Below are positions 21,351 to 33,278 of a DNA stretch of 64,000 nt, piece by piece. Location of the stretch: assembly GCA_964017065.1 (NCBI GenBank), contig OZ024786.1, forward strand, positions 12,471,596 to 12,535,595, read 5' to 3'. Source of the stretch: Haliclona indistincta. Its lineage: Eukaryota; Porifera; Demospongiae; Haplosclerida; Chalinidae. Each line of letters opens with the position of its first letter. Within the stretch, counting starts at the first letter, position 1. The notes under the pieces were generated by a model. That model ran no database searches, was not told the origin of the DNA, and saw only the letters and a program-made list of their open reading frames with translations. Position numbers and translations under genes: made by a program.

Positions 21351-22429
21351 TGATCTGTAGTGAGAGCAATGATAGGGTGAGATCATGCAGAGATGAGACA
21401 TAGCATTGTTAATAAATATTTCATATCTAAATTCACAGTTGAATCAAGAGGGAATCAGGCGTGACAGTCAATGAAGGTAGCCTCAGTCGATTTCCAATGA
21501 ATCGCTGACCAAGTCCACCAACCAGAACTAAGTCAACAACTGTTGCACTAATCACAACTGGATGATCAATGCTAGTGCTGCTGTTATGAACAACACTATA
21601 AGCTTTATAATAGTTCTAAACTCAAAACACATTTTAAAGACATTGATCGAATATAGCTTAATTGGGAGGTACCATAATATTATCCTTCCCCTCCTTTGCA
21701 CAAAATAGAGATGAGCAGTAATTGAGTCAGTGTACTATACTGCTGAGTGTTATCATAATAGTACTATTACTTAGTTTGACAGTGTAAAATATTCCTCGAA
21801 TAGAAGCTGCCTCCAAAACGAGGCCTCCGGGTCTTGTTTAGAGGCTTGTTCTGAAATATGTTAAGAACGTGGTTAGGATATTGTTTCTTTTTTTACCAAT
21901 AAGATAAGAAATAAAGGCTTTTATTCGAGTGTGTCGAATATTAATTAGAAGTTGGCATGGAACATACACAGTGAGTGGAGAGTGTTCTGTAGTGATAGTA
22001 TTCAGTGAGTGATAATTTTATTACAACTATACACAGCTAGCGAGTGTATACATTTTCTATCTTATTTCATACTTCGTGTTGAAATCAAAGACACTGCCGT
22101 ACACTAAAATCTGCCACTGCCAGTGTTCTAATTTTGATATTACACTGGACGCTCTCTCTCCTTCTCAAGTGTTTAAATGAGAAACTGCAGTATACTATCT
22201 TGAAAGCACACAAGGGTTTGTCTACTAGTAGGACCAGGACTTCACATTGTTCAGCACCAAGAGTGCACAAAGGCAACAACTAAATACAGTTAATGTAAAT
22301 GTAGTAAAAGGCCATCCAAGGGTCCGATACATGCACCTTACAATGCGTCAATAGTATGCTACTTTGACAACTTTTTAAAAGAAAAAAAGAACATAAACAA
22401 AAAATTTCCAGCAAAATAAAACGGGGATA
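21351..22429. other. Intronic sequence of NLR 1 without recognised features
   Basis: AT-rich sequence between the NLR 1 NACHT exon and the foldback elements. 'acatacacagtgagtggagag' at about 21963 repeats the 5' boundary of the NACHT exon (21330-21355), so part of it is a small local duplication. No ORF is supported. Confidence 0.5.
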
Positions 22430-22690
22430 GTAGATTAGAATAGAGTTTTCACTGGGCCACATGTAAACATAAACATGGAGGTAACATGGAACGGTAACAC
22501 AAATTGACTGATAATCTAGACCACGCATCCCGACTGTACAGAGGACTTTATGTGGTCTCTCAGTCAACAGCCAGCAAGCTAGTACAGCAGCCGCTTATGT
22601 AGGGATGCACGGTCAAGATTAGTCTGCTGGTTTTGTCACCATTCCATATTACCTCCTTGTTGGTTTACAATGTAGTCCAGTGACAGCTAG
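22430..22690. repeat. Diverged relative of the palindromic part of the hairpin element
   Basis: Contains 'catggaacggtaacac...attgactg' on one side and 'tatgtagggatgcacggtc ... gtcaccattccatatt' on the other. This is an imperfect palindrome related to 24480-24720 but much diverged. It may be an older family member. Confidence 0.6.
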
Positions 22691-22914
22691 CCACTTTGAT
22701 TGCTTAACGACTAGGTACTAGGCTATTTTTTTGTCATCCAAAGTTGTAGATTCAAAATGAGCTAGCTGGTTTTTCTAGTGGACAAGGCAAGAAACATGCG
22801 GCTAAGAGTATATACATCTAAGACACAAAATAATGACAGAAATTTAGTTGAGGCAAGGTAATGATGCATGCATGTGTGACTAGAAATGGCGTCAGATTAA
22901 TATTATCGCAATAC

Positions 22915-23560
22915 CTTCGTGTTATAACAGGAGCACATAACGAGAAAGGAGCATCCATGCAACTCCAATCAATAGTCCCCATGCAACTAGACTGTTTTTG
23001 ACAAGTAGTTCAATAGTTTTTCCTTTTATGGATGTAGTGCTGTTTGTTTTGGATAGTATTAGCAGTATTGACAGTGGAAGGTATTTGTGCTGCACATGCC
23101 AAAAGCTATTACAGCTGATTGCAGCAAACTTGACTCTCAGTTTTGACAAACAGACTACATGTACAAGGACTCACAATTATTCAAGTTTGTGGTTAGTTTG
23201 TGTTGACCAAAAATTAACAGTCTTTGTAGTCCTGGACCAGCTATTTGTCAAAACTGAGAGTCAAGTTTGCTGCAACCAGCTGTACAGTGGAACCTCTCTA
23301 TAACAGGCAAGTTGGGCAAGTGCTTTTGTCCGTTATATGGAGGTGTCTCTTACATGGAGGTTCAATCTGTATTATGATAATATTATGTACATCAGCATAT
23401 TATTATCTGTTATATGAAGGTGTCTGCTATTGGGAGCCAGTGTCAGTTAATAGAAGTTCCACTGTATACAGTCTCAAGTACTTGTCTGAAACTCTAGTTG
23501 TATGGGGCTATTGGAGTTCGACGCTACTTTCTCGTTATGAGCTCTTGTTTATACATGTAC
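22915..23560. repeat. Foldback element with inverted arms, interrupted by a mariner-like MITE
   Basis: The left arm (about 22925-23150) and right arm (about 23230-23555) are inverted copies: 'ataacgagaaagga' pairs with 'ctttctcgttat', and 'gcaaacttgactctcag' pairs with 'ctgagagtcaagtttgc'. The right arm is split by the MITE at 23285-23464. No protein is supported. Confidence 0.75.
23285..23464. mobile_element. Mariner/pogo-like MITE with TA target duplication, 180 bp
   Basis: It starts CAGTGGAACCTCTCTATAAC, ends TTAATAGAAGTTCCACTG, and is flanked by TA on both sides (23283-23284 and 23465-23466). It lies inside one arm of the foldback element, so it is the younger insertion. A decayed relative sits near 32690-32880. 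Confidence 0.75.
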
Positions 23561-23564
23561 ATTA

Positions 23565-24779
23565 GGGAGGCACGGTAGTGCCTCCCTATGTAGGGTTGAA
23601 CAAGAAAACAAGATGGCGGCTACATACAATGTATTAGCGTTCAAACGCTGAAATTTCGCCTGGTGATGAATTTTATACGACCAAAGACACTTAAATCTGC
23701 TATCTGGCGTTGCCCCATCTTACAGTAGCAAGGAGATTGCTCGAGATTGTTACTAAAGTGACGAACCTGGAAACGGTGAAAATCGACGTTCGTCATCTTC
23801 GTTTTCTTTCTTTCTTTCTTCCACTCGCCTAGCACCTTTACGTGAGCAGTGCCGAGACCAAAACACCCACGAACAGTCGTGAAATTCTCCTGGCATGTGC
23901 CTTTTGAACTTAGTTTTTAGCGAAACGACGATATAAATTCCGCGATTTCTCGATCGTGATCCATTGTCAGCTAAGTGTGAGACGCCATTAATGTGATTGC
24001 GCAATACGCACGTGACCAAGCACTAGCTTGAGTATCGCCACGCCGTATAGATCACGGAGAACACATATTTGTCTGGAGTCTTCGAAGAACGGTAAGCTAG
24101 CAAGCGCAGAATCACCATTCTGCCTTGCCAGATAATTATAACCGCCGTAAACAAGTGTGGGCGGGGCTCGTATGCACTGTATTCATGCATGCGTAGGCGA
24201 GCTGATATCTAAAGCATAAGAATTATATAGCTACAAGTTTAAAATTGTTAATAGTTGTAAATTGTTAATACTTGTTGATGGCTTTTCTTTAGAAAAGCCA
24301 TCAACAACAGGAAAACTAAACAAATGGTGGAAACAAAGACGGCACAGTAATTGCATGATATTGAACTGCACTTCACTGATAAAGAAAAAAGGACACAAAC
24401 AAGAAAATTAAAAAGATTTCTATCGAAATCAAAAGGATGTAGGGTTGTGAAATCTACCACTGGTCAACAATGTAAACTAACAAGGAACAAGCATGGAATG
24501 GTAACACGATTGACTTGCTAACAGACCATAGATCCCTACATCAGTGGCTGTACATAAACTGTCACAAGCTGAATGCACGTCAGGTGTCAGTCAACAGCAA
24601 CTAGCCGAACTAGCTATAGCCAACCACAGCAGCCACTGATGTAGGGATCTATGGTCTGTTAGCAAGTCAATCGTGTTACCATTCCATGCTTGTTCCTTGT
24701 TAGTTTACATTGTTGACCAGTGGTAGATTTCACAACCCTACATCCTTTTGATTTCGATAGAAATCTTTTTAATTTTCTT
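23565..24779 (-). mobile_element. Copy B of the hairpin-ended ~1.2-kb non-coding element
   Basis: It begins with the hairpin 'gggaggcac..gtgcctccc', continues with the body ('aagatggcggctac', 'gagccccgcccac' inverted) and ends in the palindrome 24407-24779, whose arms of about 150 bp include 'gatttctatcgaaatc'. The left flank is TTA and the right flank can be read as TTA. It is uninterrupted, so it shows the original size of copy A. It lies in the large intron of NLR 1. Confidence 0.8.
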
Positions 24780-25594
24780 TTATACAACATTTTCTCAATA
24801 ATTATAACTTTGCTGAAGCCAAAGAAAATATCCTGTATAACCTTTATAGAACAGGATATTGGCAGCTGCTAAATTTGTTGGAATAACAATTATGATAAAC
24901 TGTTACAGTGCACTTTAGAATCCTAACGAGGAGCAATAGCACATGGAAGCCCAGTTAACTGTTAGTGCTGACTCTAACGTATGGTCATGCTTTTCCAAGA
25001 CCCTATACTGTAACCAGTATATAGCAGTACTGCAATAGTAACTCACCTATAGTAGTGGACTGTATTCTAGCACTGATTACTGTTCCATCTGTGATAGTGA
25101 ACACACACAGTATAACTTCACCAGACTATATGATTGCGCCAAATAATGGCTACTGATCATGATCATATTATACTAGCTGGTTTAGCTACACATGTTGCAT
25201 GGTTATATAGTATAGCCTTAGTACCTGAGCGAGCTAGAGGGCAACCAACTGCTGTAGCTAGCTCCTGAGCTACAGCAGGCTCGTCGCACATCACGACAGC
25301 ATCAATCAACATTACCCACTGGTTGCCGGTAGTGCTGCCTACCCACCGGTAGATTAGCTCCTGAAGCATTCCAACCGTGTCTCTACAATTAGCTTCGATG
25401 ATTGGAACGAGACTTGCTGTCCGTAAACCACTGGCGAGAGATTTCCACTTGTGAGAGGGAAACTTGGCTTTTAAAAGTTCAAACAGAACTGAGTCGACAT
25501 TAAAATCTGTGCATGACCGAGAAGGAAAACAAAGTTCTTTAATATCAGGATTAACCGTGATCTAACCTTGTACTATTGACGTGGCTATCGCCAT

Positions 25595-26520
25595 GATAGC
25601 GAGCGACTGAACACGAAATCAAGAGTGTTTATACTAGCGCTAGCACAGATATGATACACGAATTCGAGAGTAAAAAAATTAATGTCTGCCGGAATGTGTG
25701 ACGTCACGTCAATCTATTAAGTATAACGTAAAGAAACAAGATATGCAAAAATGAAGGATGTTGCTTGCAAAACTAAAGTAAATTTAGGAGCAAGATGGGA
25801 TGACACCTGCTGTAAAAGTAATTAACTTATTATAGCTAACAAAAATGTTATGGTTGTCAAATACTAGCTGTCCGGGCAAAGAGAAGCTACACTTGTCGTC
25901 TTATACGCTTTCAGCTAGGTGAGTACTGATTATAATTATCAGGTATTGAAGCTTAACTACCAGTAGAGCCGGAGTTCCTTCACTTCGTAACATTTTGCTC
26001 ATCGTGAATATTTAAAGGCTGACTCTTGGTCTTCAAGTTGAGAATCAAAGAGTAACCATAATAACACATACAGACATTATGGTGTTAGGATAATCAATTC
26101 TGAGATTTTAAAGTCATGTATTAATATTTATTAGCCCCGCCCACAGCATCGGCAAGCTTCTGATGGGTAGACGCATGCATGCATGGTAAGAGTGTATTTG
26201 TATGAAATCCGTCTATTACTATGCTGTCTCTCTGCTTGGATACAGTTGAGCATTACAATAAATTGTTTATGCAGTTTTACATGTAGTCAGGAGAACATCG
26301 AGACTTTCATGAAGTCTCGATGCATGTGGTCCTGATGCAGTAGTTGACTAGTTGATACTCTTAATCTTAGTGGTACTGAGTCTCCACTCACTGGTCACTA
26401 GCTGACAGTACAGTCATCACAACTTGTCAACTATCAACTACTATATATTCTATTACTAGGTACACACATGTTGATCACAGTCTATGATAGACTAGTCAGT
26501 TCTGTTAGTGGTTGTGTTGT
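25595..26520. other. NLR 1 upstream region, duplicated at 42.2-44.9 kb
   Basis: Intergenic sequence between the NLR 1 start and the Sec24 fragment. It matches 42215-42640, 43130-43166 and 44405-44980 apart from insertions there. This is the head-to-head promoter interval of the NLR/Sec24 unit. A short hairpin ('gagactttcatgaagtctc') is at about 26300. Confidence 0.6.
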
Positions 26521-26523
26521 TGT

Positions 26524-27543
26524 CAGGTGAGAGGTGTGTCCACACACTGTGCGTTGCTGCTGTCAGCTCTCAACCAGCTCATGTGTATGCTGGACTGAAC
26601 GTACAAGCCATCACAGTAGTACTAGCTAGTGAGCACTAGAGCCTGTTAGCATGTGCTGGGAACAAACATTTGATGTATATTCTAAAGACCCACCATGCTC
26701 CTACACAGAACACTCTCTCTAGTGTTTCTGACGTGTATTTTTATCAGATGTACGTATGTTCTTATCAATGAATTGCACCCATCACTCAGTACCAACTGTA
26801 CCAGTGTCTATGGTATTGAACCACTCACTGTGACTGCCTATGTAGTAATCTTTTGTTATTCTTGTAAACCATCAGTCTTGTTGTAGTCAGTCAGTCTGTC
26901 ACCTCTTGCATGTATTTTAGTCATGTGAGTGTTGTAGGTCATAGTTCTTCTCTCTGTATAAATACTGCGTTGTGATTTAGAATTAGAATTTTAATTTGAT
27001 CCAGTGAATTACTGTCTAGGTTCTCTGTTTCACGTTACTACAGTCTATTCTGTATTTGACAAGTGAATGAACAGACTCAGACAATGTACTAGCATAAGAG
27101 ATCAGTTACAGTTATTGCTCAATTTCTTTCTCACAGAATCTAGAAGAGACATCTGATGGCCATGATGTGGTGACTAGTGTTATAATGCAGCTATCAGTTG
27201 AGAAGCTCACTAATTACAGTGTCTTCCTCCTCGACTATGGGATGGTAAGACATCAAGACAACTCCTCATGTGTGTTACTATATGTTGTTGTCATGGTTAC
27301 AGGGGTTGATGTGCTTTGTTGGTAAGGGAGTGTCTCCGGAGATCATGAGAAACTTGTTTGATGTTCCTCATTTTGGAGCAATGCCTGAATACATGGTGAG
27401 TGAGAGAGGATGAAAAATGTGTTCATTATCCTTCTCTAGCTCCAGTTTCCATCACTGGACGGTGATCTCTCTAAACTGGTTCGTACCTTTGTTGCTCAAA
27501 TCAGGAACTCTCACGGCAACAATCTTCCCTTGTTGATTATCAG
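26524..27543 (+). pseudogene. Sec24 fragment, copy I (3' exons)
   Basis: Matches the last third of the Sec24 gene at 58-59 kb. Pieces: a diverged exon at about 26525-26632 (lacking bases that encode RI in the main copy); 27137-27244 (ETSDGHDVVTSVIMQLS...); 27303-27395 (GLMCFVGKGVSPEIMRNLF); 27440-27543 (gelsolin-like end, LSKLVRTFVAQIRNSHG). Intervening exons of the main gene are missing, and the terminal exon is absent downstream. The last exons are in frame and have good GT-AG borders, so decay is recent. The 27303 exon keeps the GGG needed for the frame, unlike the main copy. Confidence 0.8.
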
Positions 27544-28110
27544 GTGAGTAGAGATTAATGAGAATCTATAGCTATCAATTATACTTTTGTCCACCTGGCC
27601 TGTGTTCCCTTTAACATAGTGAGTAGTTTTGACTGTTCCATACAGGGTTCTCGCTAGGCAGTTTTTGAATGGATCACTCCATTTGGTATTTCCTAGATCC
27701 ATTTTGGTTTAGGATTCAAACTTCACATGTGATCCATTTGGGTATTAGGATATTAAGTAGGTGTTTTACATGTGTTTGTACCATAGGAAGCCTTATTTTC
27801 AAAGGCACCGCTAGTGGTATATTTCAGATATACCACGGAAAGTCACATGATTTCCTGTGGAATAACTAGATATTCCATGGTTTATCATGTGATTTCCTGT
27901 GGTATATCTGGATATTCCACGGGAAGTCACATGACTCCCACTGGGCAAAAAAGATCATAGAAATGATCTACCTTCCAGAGAGAAAAATAGGAAGGGGTGA
28001 GAGTTGCGAGTCAACCTCACCAGTAAACTATAAAGAGTGTGCAATCTGCCCTTATTTATCCTATAGAAACCTACAGACATCAGTGGGCCTTGTGGTTGCC
28101 ATGATACAAG
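27544..28110. repeat. Repeat-rich spacer with inverted 'gatataccac' repeats
   Basis: Around 27815-27945 the sequences 'cagatataccacggaaagtcacatg' and 'catgtgatttcctgtggtatatctg' recur in inverted and direct order, a small foldback repeat. No gene is recognised. Confidence 0.55.
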
Positions 28111-28113
28111 TCA

Positions 28114-28246
28114 GTTATACCATGCCTACCTGTGGTGTATCATGAATACACTCAGCAATAACCATTAATCCCTCGGGCTACGCCCTCGGGATTAATAGTT
28201 ATTGCTTCGTGTATTCGTGATACACCACGGGTAGGCATGGTATAAC
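28114..28246. repeat. 133-bp palindrome (foldback element)
   Basis: 'gttataccatgcctacc' at 28114 pairs with 'ggtaggcatggtataac' ending at 28246. The centre is 'ccctcgggctacgccctcggg'. Arms are about 60 bp with few mismatches. Confidence 0.85.
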
Positions 28247-29055
28247 GTATACATATACCCTGGTATATACAAGTAGTGATCTTCTATCCACTGGGGACAG
28301 GCATTCAAGTGGTATAATATTAAATAGTGATTGTATGCTGTGGTGTGGGTATAATAGCTACATACTGATCCATTTGGCTTCCTAATCCTAGTGAGAACCT
28401 TGGTTCCATAGTAGAGCTGACGATAAAGTCTGGTCATCAGTGCATTTTACTACTTTTACTGATCTGGTGTTTAGCATGGATGGCCTAGTACACACTATTC
28501 GAGCATGCGTTGTATTAATTTATCCAACATCCAGTTAAAACGCTGATAATGAATACTGTACATTTTTCAGTGTTACACGTGGTGAACAGAGCATAGATGG
28601 TATTTGCTGTTGAAGAAGAGGCTATTGCTGCCATGCTATACTGCTATGCTGCAAGTTTTTTTCCCTGAAATCCTGTGTAACGTCTAATTTTGTTAGATTA
28701 ATTGTTACAGTGCTGGTTTGTGGTATGTTTTTTGGTAGCTTATTGTGTAGTGCATTGCATCAAAATACTAGTATTAGCTAGAGCACTACGCTTGTTGTTA
28801 CAGTTTTTGTGTTAGATTATTGCCAAGACTGATTAATACGTACCAGGACTTCATATTATTAAGTAATGCAATCGAAAACCAACATCCTTGCTCTACTGCA
28901 TCAAAATACATTTGTATGCATAAAAAGCTAGGATCAAGAATTTTTACTAAATTTAATTTTTAAAAGTTTTACTACTTTCTCATTATTAATTTTTTACTGT
29001 CTCTAAAAATATTTGTACATTTCTGTTGTGCTAAAAGAAAACAAAATTCTAATTG
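28247..29055. other. Non-coding spacer right of the palindrome, 3' side of NLR 2
   Basis: No gene is recognised. The last about 60 bases (29000-29055) match the 3' flank of other NLR copies ('actgtctctaaaaa', 'acatttctgttgtg'). Confidence 0.5.
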
Positions 29056-31915
29056 TTAAATGTGACTGTATCTGAAGATCCACATGTTAATATCAGGTAG
29101 TCCTTTCTGTCTTCTTGTTGTATTGACTGTTGCTGCTGTTGTCTCGAGTGCTTGATGTGACTGATCTACTGGAGTCCTTTTGAAGTATGAACGTGTATCA
29201 GAAGAAAGAATGAGATTAAGATCCTCAAGGTGACTATCCACTAGAGATTGTATGAGCTCCTTTCCTCCCACCTCCACACACTGTAGCCACTCCTTTCCTC
29301 TCTCCTCAGTCACTGGTGCTTCACCTAAGGCAGGCATGTTCATTACTAGACGTAGTTTTCTCAGTGTGCTCTTACTGACACACTCTCCAATATTCTTTAG
29401 TGTGCTGTCTGGATGTGTGGATGACCAGTACAGGTCCAAGTACTCCATTGAGCTGTTTGCATTAAGAGCTGCTGCTAGTAACAATGCTCCCTCATCTGTT
29501 GCAGTCTCTCTACCGATCGATAGTTTCTTTAAAGTATTGTTAGTGCTAAGAGCAGTAGTAATATGAGCTATACCAGTGTCACTAATAATGTCATTGTATC
29601 TGACATCTAATATTTGCAGTGTCTTATTGACAGTAAGTGCTCTAGCTAGTGACTCTACACCATCATCTGATATGTTGCACCCAGCAATATCAAGTTTTGT
29701 CATATTAGTGTTTGTTTGAAGTGCAGCGGAAATAAGAGCTATGCCTTTGTCACCGATTTTGTTAAAACTGATATTCAGCTCTTTCACTCCATGTAAAGCA
29801 TCTGCTGGACATGCTTCAGCATGCTTGGAGAGCTCTCCCATCATTAGACCAAATGAGTGATCATTGATACCACAGTAGTAAAGGTCCACACTTAGTTTTC
29901 TACTGTTCCTACAAACCAATGCCAGAAAGTATCCAACAGACATACAGTCCAGTGGACTCAAAGTCACCCGATAAAGGCCTAGAAATCCGTCGAGCCTATT
30001 AAAAATTTCTGTATACAATGACTGATCGTGAATTTGTGCCTCATAAAAACACCTTATGTAATTAAGAAGAGAACGTTTGGAAGTAAAATCACTACCTTTG
30101 ATGATGTTACGAACACCTCTATTGGTGAGCTTAGTGAACCCAGCATAGAACTGTAGTACAGCAGCGAATCGAGGCTCACTGACTAGGGTTTTAAACACAC
30201 GAACGTGCTCAAAATATCCCATTTTGGAGATACGATATGCAGCAAGCATTTCTTGTATTGAGTGATGAACAAAGTTGTACGAGATTGTTTTGCTGCTGGT
30301 TCCTGCCCACTGGACCCTCTGCAGCACTCCCATGGCGGGGAGATCCTGTTGTGCAGGTGTGGCTAGTGTTGCCGGCAGAATCTGAGATAAGAAATTGACA
30401 ATCGTATCCCAAATGCTTCTAGGCAAGATAGATGGAAGCTCATCTTGTGTGAAGACGATCTTGTTGTTCATCACACCCTCGTATGCTAGTATACTGATGT
30501 GGTCTAGCTGTTTCTTGAGGTCATAAGGGAGGTCATCGAGTGAGGATATTGTTCCAAGAGTACGTTTTGGCTGACGAGTGTTCACTTCACGAGCAATAAA
30601 GCACAACAGAAGTTCGCGAAACATTTCAAAGTGGGTGGTAGGTAGTGTACGGTCACGTTGCAGATATAGAAGTGTAAGAATGGCGGCATTCAGTGGTATG
30701 TAACAGCTGCTTTCAATGGCTGGATAGTTGGCTAAATGATCTTTTATTTTTCTGCACTCATCTTCTAGTATCGTAGAGGATAACTGAGTAGACAGTGCTT
30801 CTTGGAAGTACTCATGAATACTCTCTTTAGTGAACCCAAGAATCTCAACTCTCTTCACATTTGGTCTCTTGTGCAGGTCTATGGAGGAGTCAGGTCGAGA
30901 GGTGATGAGGATGGTAGTGTTGGATGAAACAGAACGAAGAAGCTTGCCAAGATACGAATTATCAGTAGGGTGCTTAGGATCTGGAGGTACTCGAAGGCAA
31001 GCCGGTCCTTCATCCCATCCATCGAGAATGAGGAGGAATTTAAGACCATTTTTTATGCACTGGTCTACGTTAGTTACGATATCATCAATGCCTTCCTCAC
31101 CATCGCTAGCTAAGAGAAGGAGCTGGTGTAAAGTAAAGTCAAATCCAGCTGAATGAACAGCTGGGTGACGCAGGTGAACAAGAACTACCAGATCAAACAT
31201 GCCTAGATTGCATTTAGCCCATTTCTGGCAGTAGTGGTATGCTAGAGTGCTCTTGCCTGACCCAAATGCTCCCTCTACTAGAATTACCAATGGCGTGTGA
31301 ACGTTCTCAAAGGTGCCTTCATTAAAGATGCTATCCATATCTACCGGCACCTTACTAGCCATGAGCGGCTCTATCTCTCCCTTGACTCTGTGCTCGATCA
31401 GCTCATCTGGTTCATGAGTGTGTCGTGTTCCCTTCTCGTTAGTAATAGCTAGTTTGATATGCTTACAGTTAGGTAGTGAGAGCCAGGTTGTGGGTGGAGT
31501 TTGATAGACTCTCTTGAGTTTGTCCACATACTGCACAGTGAGTTGAGAGTGATCTGTATAGTGAGAGCAATGATAGAATAAAATAAGAAATATCACGTAC
31601 AATGATCATGGAGATGATTCATCATTGTCACTATTGGTGCATATTCATAAACATTATAGCTCACCATTAATAGTAGCGGACTGTATTCTAGCACTGATTG
31701 TGGTCCCACCTGTGATAGTGAACACACACAGTAACCTCACTAACTGAATTGTGTTAGAGGGTTATACGTCTCTACTGGTTTACTAACTACACATGTTGTG
31801 TTTTAGTACCTGAGCGAGCTAGAGGGCAACCAACAGCTGTAGCTAGCTCCTGAGCTACAGCAGGCTCGTTACACATCACGACAGCATCAATCAACATGAC
31901 CCACTGGTTGTCGGT
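29056..31915 (-). CDS. NLR gene 2: intact NACHT-LRR exon, exon 3, and truncated Death exon
   Basis: The large exon (29056-31553) is open throughout and encodes about 831 residues from DHSQLTVQYVDK. NACHT has Walker A EGAFGSGKSTLAYHY, Walker B FLLILDGWDEG and sensor ILITSRPDSS. A helical linker follows (FVHHSIQEMLAAYRISKMG), then leucine-rich repeats of the ribonuclease-inhibitor type (LDIAGCNISDDGVESLARAL and similar). Exon 3 (31665-31709) is intact. The Death exon is cut: only 31810-31915 remains, the rest being replaced by unrelated sequence, and no exon 1 follows. One can read an ATG in the intron before exon 4, but that start lacks support. The gene may be dead, or may use another first exon (see the Death exon at 32233). 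Confidence 0.9.
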
Positions 31916-31916
31916 A

Positions 31917-32232
31917 GCAAAGTACTTAACATACTTATGAGCAGTATTATACTGAACTGTATTGTAATGTAGAAAATTTGGTGCTACAAGAATTTGATGA
32001 GTCGTGTATGTGCACCTGAAGCATAAACATTTTCACACAAATCACATGCATTTACTTGTTATAACATGTAGAACATGACAATTTTACACAACAAAATTAT
32101 GTTTTATGAAGCAAAAGATGAATTTATTGGTATCAAATCATGTCATCAAAATCTAACATAAGATCGGGACAAAAGGTATTGCTACGAAATTAAAAATTAA
32201 CGCAAATTATAACAGATGGATATTTTCCTGCT
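31917..32232. other. Unrelated sequence replacing the NLR 2 5' end
   Basis: AT-rich sequence begins abruptly in the middle of the Death exon at about 31917 ('gtcggtag' then 'caaagtac'). No gene is recognised until the Death-like exon at 32233. Confidence 0.5.
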
Positions 32233-32574
32233 CTACAGTAGCACACATGTAAATGCACCTTGTCTAATTGCATTTCCAATAGACACAGATAGTGCACTCA
32301 ATCGAGATTTTTTGAGACATTTCATCAAGTGTTGATAAGTACGAGGGGCTGCATCATTCTCCAGCCATTGCTGGAGAATTTTCCATGTGACATTCTCAGG
32401 ATCATTGTTGTTTCTCATGAGTAGCTTAACTCTTGTCCCATTAACATCGTGAAGAAGATGTATTCCAAACCTTTCATAGTTACCAGCAGCAATCTTCTCA
32501 ATGATGCCAAGAGAATTACCATCTGCTCCTTTCATTCCGTCTAACTCCAGTAGTGTGGGAGTGGCATCTTGTCC
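32233..32574 (-). CDS. Second Death-domain-like terminal exon
   Basis: About 113 residues ending at TAG (32233-32235). The pattern LGIIEKIAAGNYERFGIHLL ... WKILQQWLEN ... PRTYQHLMKCLKKSRL fits a Death fold: Trp in helix 5 and a final helix with LSALSVSIGNAI. It is clearly different from the NLR Death exons. A good acceptor (ttcatttatcacag) precedes codon QDATPTLL, so I start at about 32574; the upstream ATG at 32634 would read through this intron. As a terminal exon it would put Death at the C-terminus of some protein whose other exons I cannot find. It could be an orphan exon carried in by transposition. Confidence 0.55.
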   Translation of the reverse strand, partial: GQDATPTLLELDGMKGADGNSLGIIEKIAAGNYERFGIHLLHDVNGTRVKLLMRNNNDPENVTWKILQQWLENDAAPRTYQHLMKCLKKSRLSALSVSIGNAIRQGAFTCVLL

Positions 32575-32639
32575 TGTGATAAATGAACATGCTGTTAATA
32601 ACTGACAAGTGTACTGCAGTTTAGCCCTCGCCATAACCC

Positions 32640-33270
32640 CTTATTGTGATTATAACATTCTAACTTAGTGAGACATCCGTACATAAAGTGGAACGTCTAA
32701 TAACGGACACCACCAATAGTGGACACCTCTATAATTGGGGACAATTTGTTGATGTACATACACGTGTAATGCAGACAACTGAGTCGGGTAAGTGCTTTTT
32801 GTCCGTTATATGGTGTCTCTTACATGGAGATTCAAACTGTCCATTACATTATGGAGGTGTTTTTTATTGAATACGGTACATAGTAAAAACTGGCTCCGTT
32901 AACGATTAAAAATGGTGCCCATTCGCTAAGGTCACGGGATCCGTACTATATCATATTAAATTATCAGATCATAATAATTATTTTATTGCTTTACAGTCAT
33001 GAGAGGATGAAAGATAAATTTAATGGTGATATATAGTTGAGTGAGTGACTGACAGACAGTACACAAAATATACTGCTACATAGAAAAAGAAAAAATTGCG
33101 TGCTTACATACGTGGAGAAACCTACTGGAACACACTTGTTACAAGGACACAAAAAATGAAAAGAACAAGGTTTGATGAATTAATTATCTTAAGAAATTAG
33201 ACCAGAGAAAATTTTATTGCATATGCAGGAATAAAATAGTAGGAATTAAAATAAAATTTCGAGAAGGTAT
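32640..33270. repeat. Decayed mariner/pogo-like MITE and non-coding sequence
   Basis: At 32685-32880 'agtggaacgtctaataacgg', 'gtccgttatatgg' and 'tgtctcttacatgg' echo the MITE at 23285-23464 but with many changes. The remainder is AT-rich and holds nothing recognised. Confidence 0.5.
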
Positions 33271-33278
33271 GAGATAGT

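Larger units (their letters stand above)
18873..25594 (-). pseudogene. NLR gene 1, Death-NACHT-LRR, broken by frameshifts, a stop and a 13-kb insertion
   Basis: Exon 1 is 25567-25594 (MAIATSIVQ); exon 2 with Death domain is 25225-25506; exon 3 is about 25047-25088; the large exon runs from about 21350 down to 18873. Splice phases match intact copies. NACHT motifs remain readable: Walker A EGAFGSGKSTLAY, Walker B FLLILDGWDEG, sensor ILITSRPDSS. Lesions relative to NLR 3 include a 2-bp insertion near 21004, a shift near 20540, a 4-bp insertion near 20097, an in-frame TGA near 19705 after LSPLDCMSV, and a shift near 19345. The final codons are separated by the 5764-18872 insertion. Intron 3 has grown to about 3.7 kb with transposons. 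Almost certainly non-functional unless sequence errors explain the small indels. Confidence 0.88.

Noticed and set aside
26695..26886. 63-aa ORF with a signal-peptide-like start (MLLHRTLSLVFLTCIF)
   Set aside because: Lies in duplicated intronic sequence of the Sec24 fragment; the matching stretch at 45141-45270 is broken, so it is not conserved.
32233..32634. Full 133-aa single-exon Death protein from the ATG at 32634
   Set aside because: A strong splice acceptor precedes QDATPTLL, and the first 20 residues look like intron read-through; the exon start at about 32574 is preferred.
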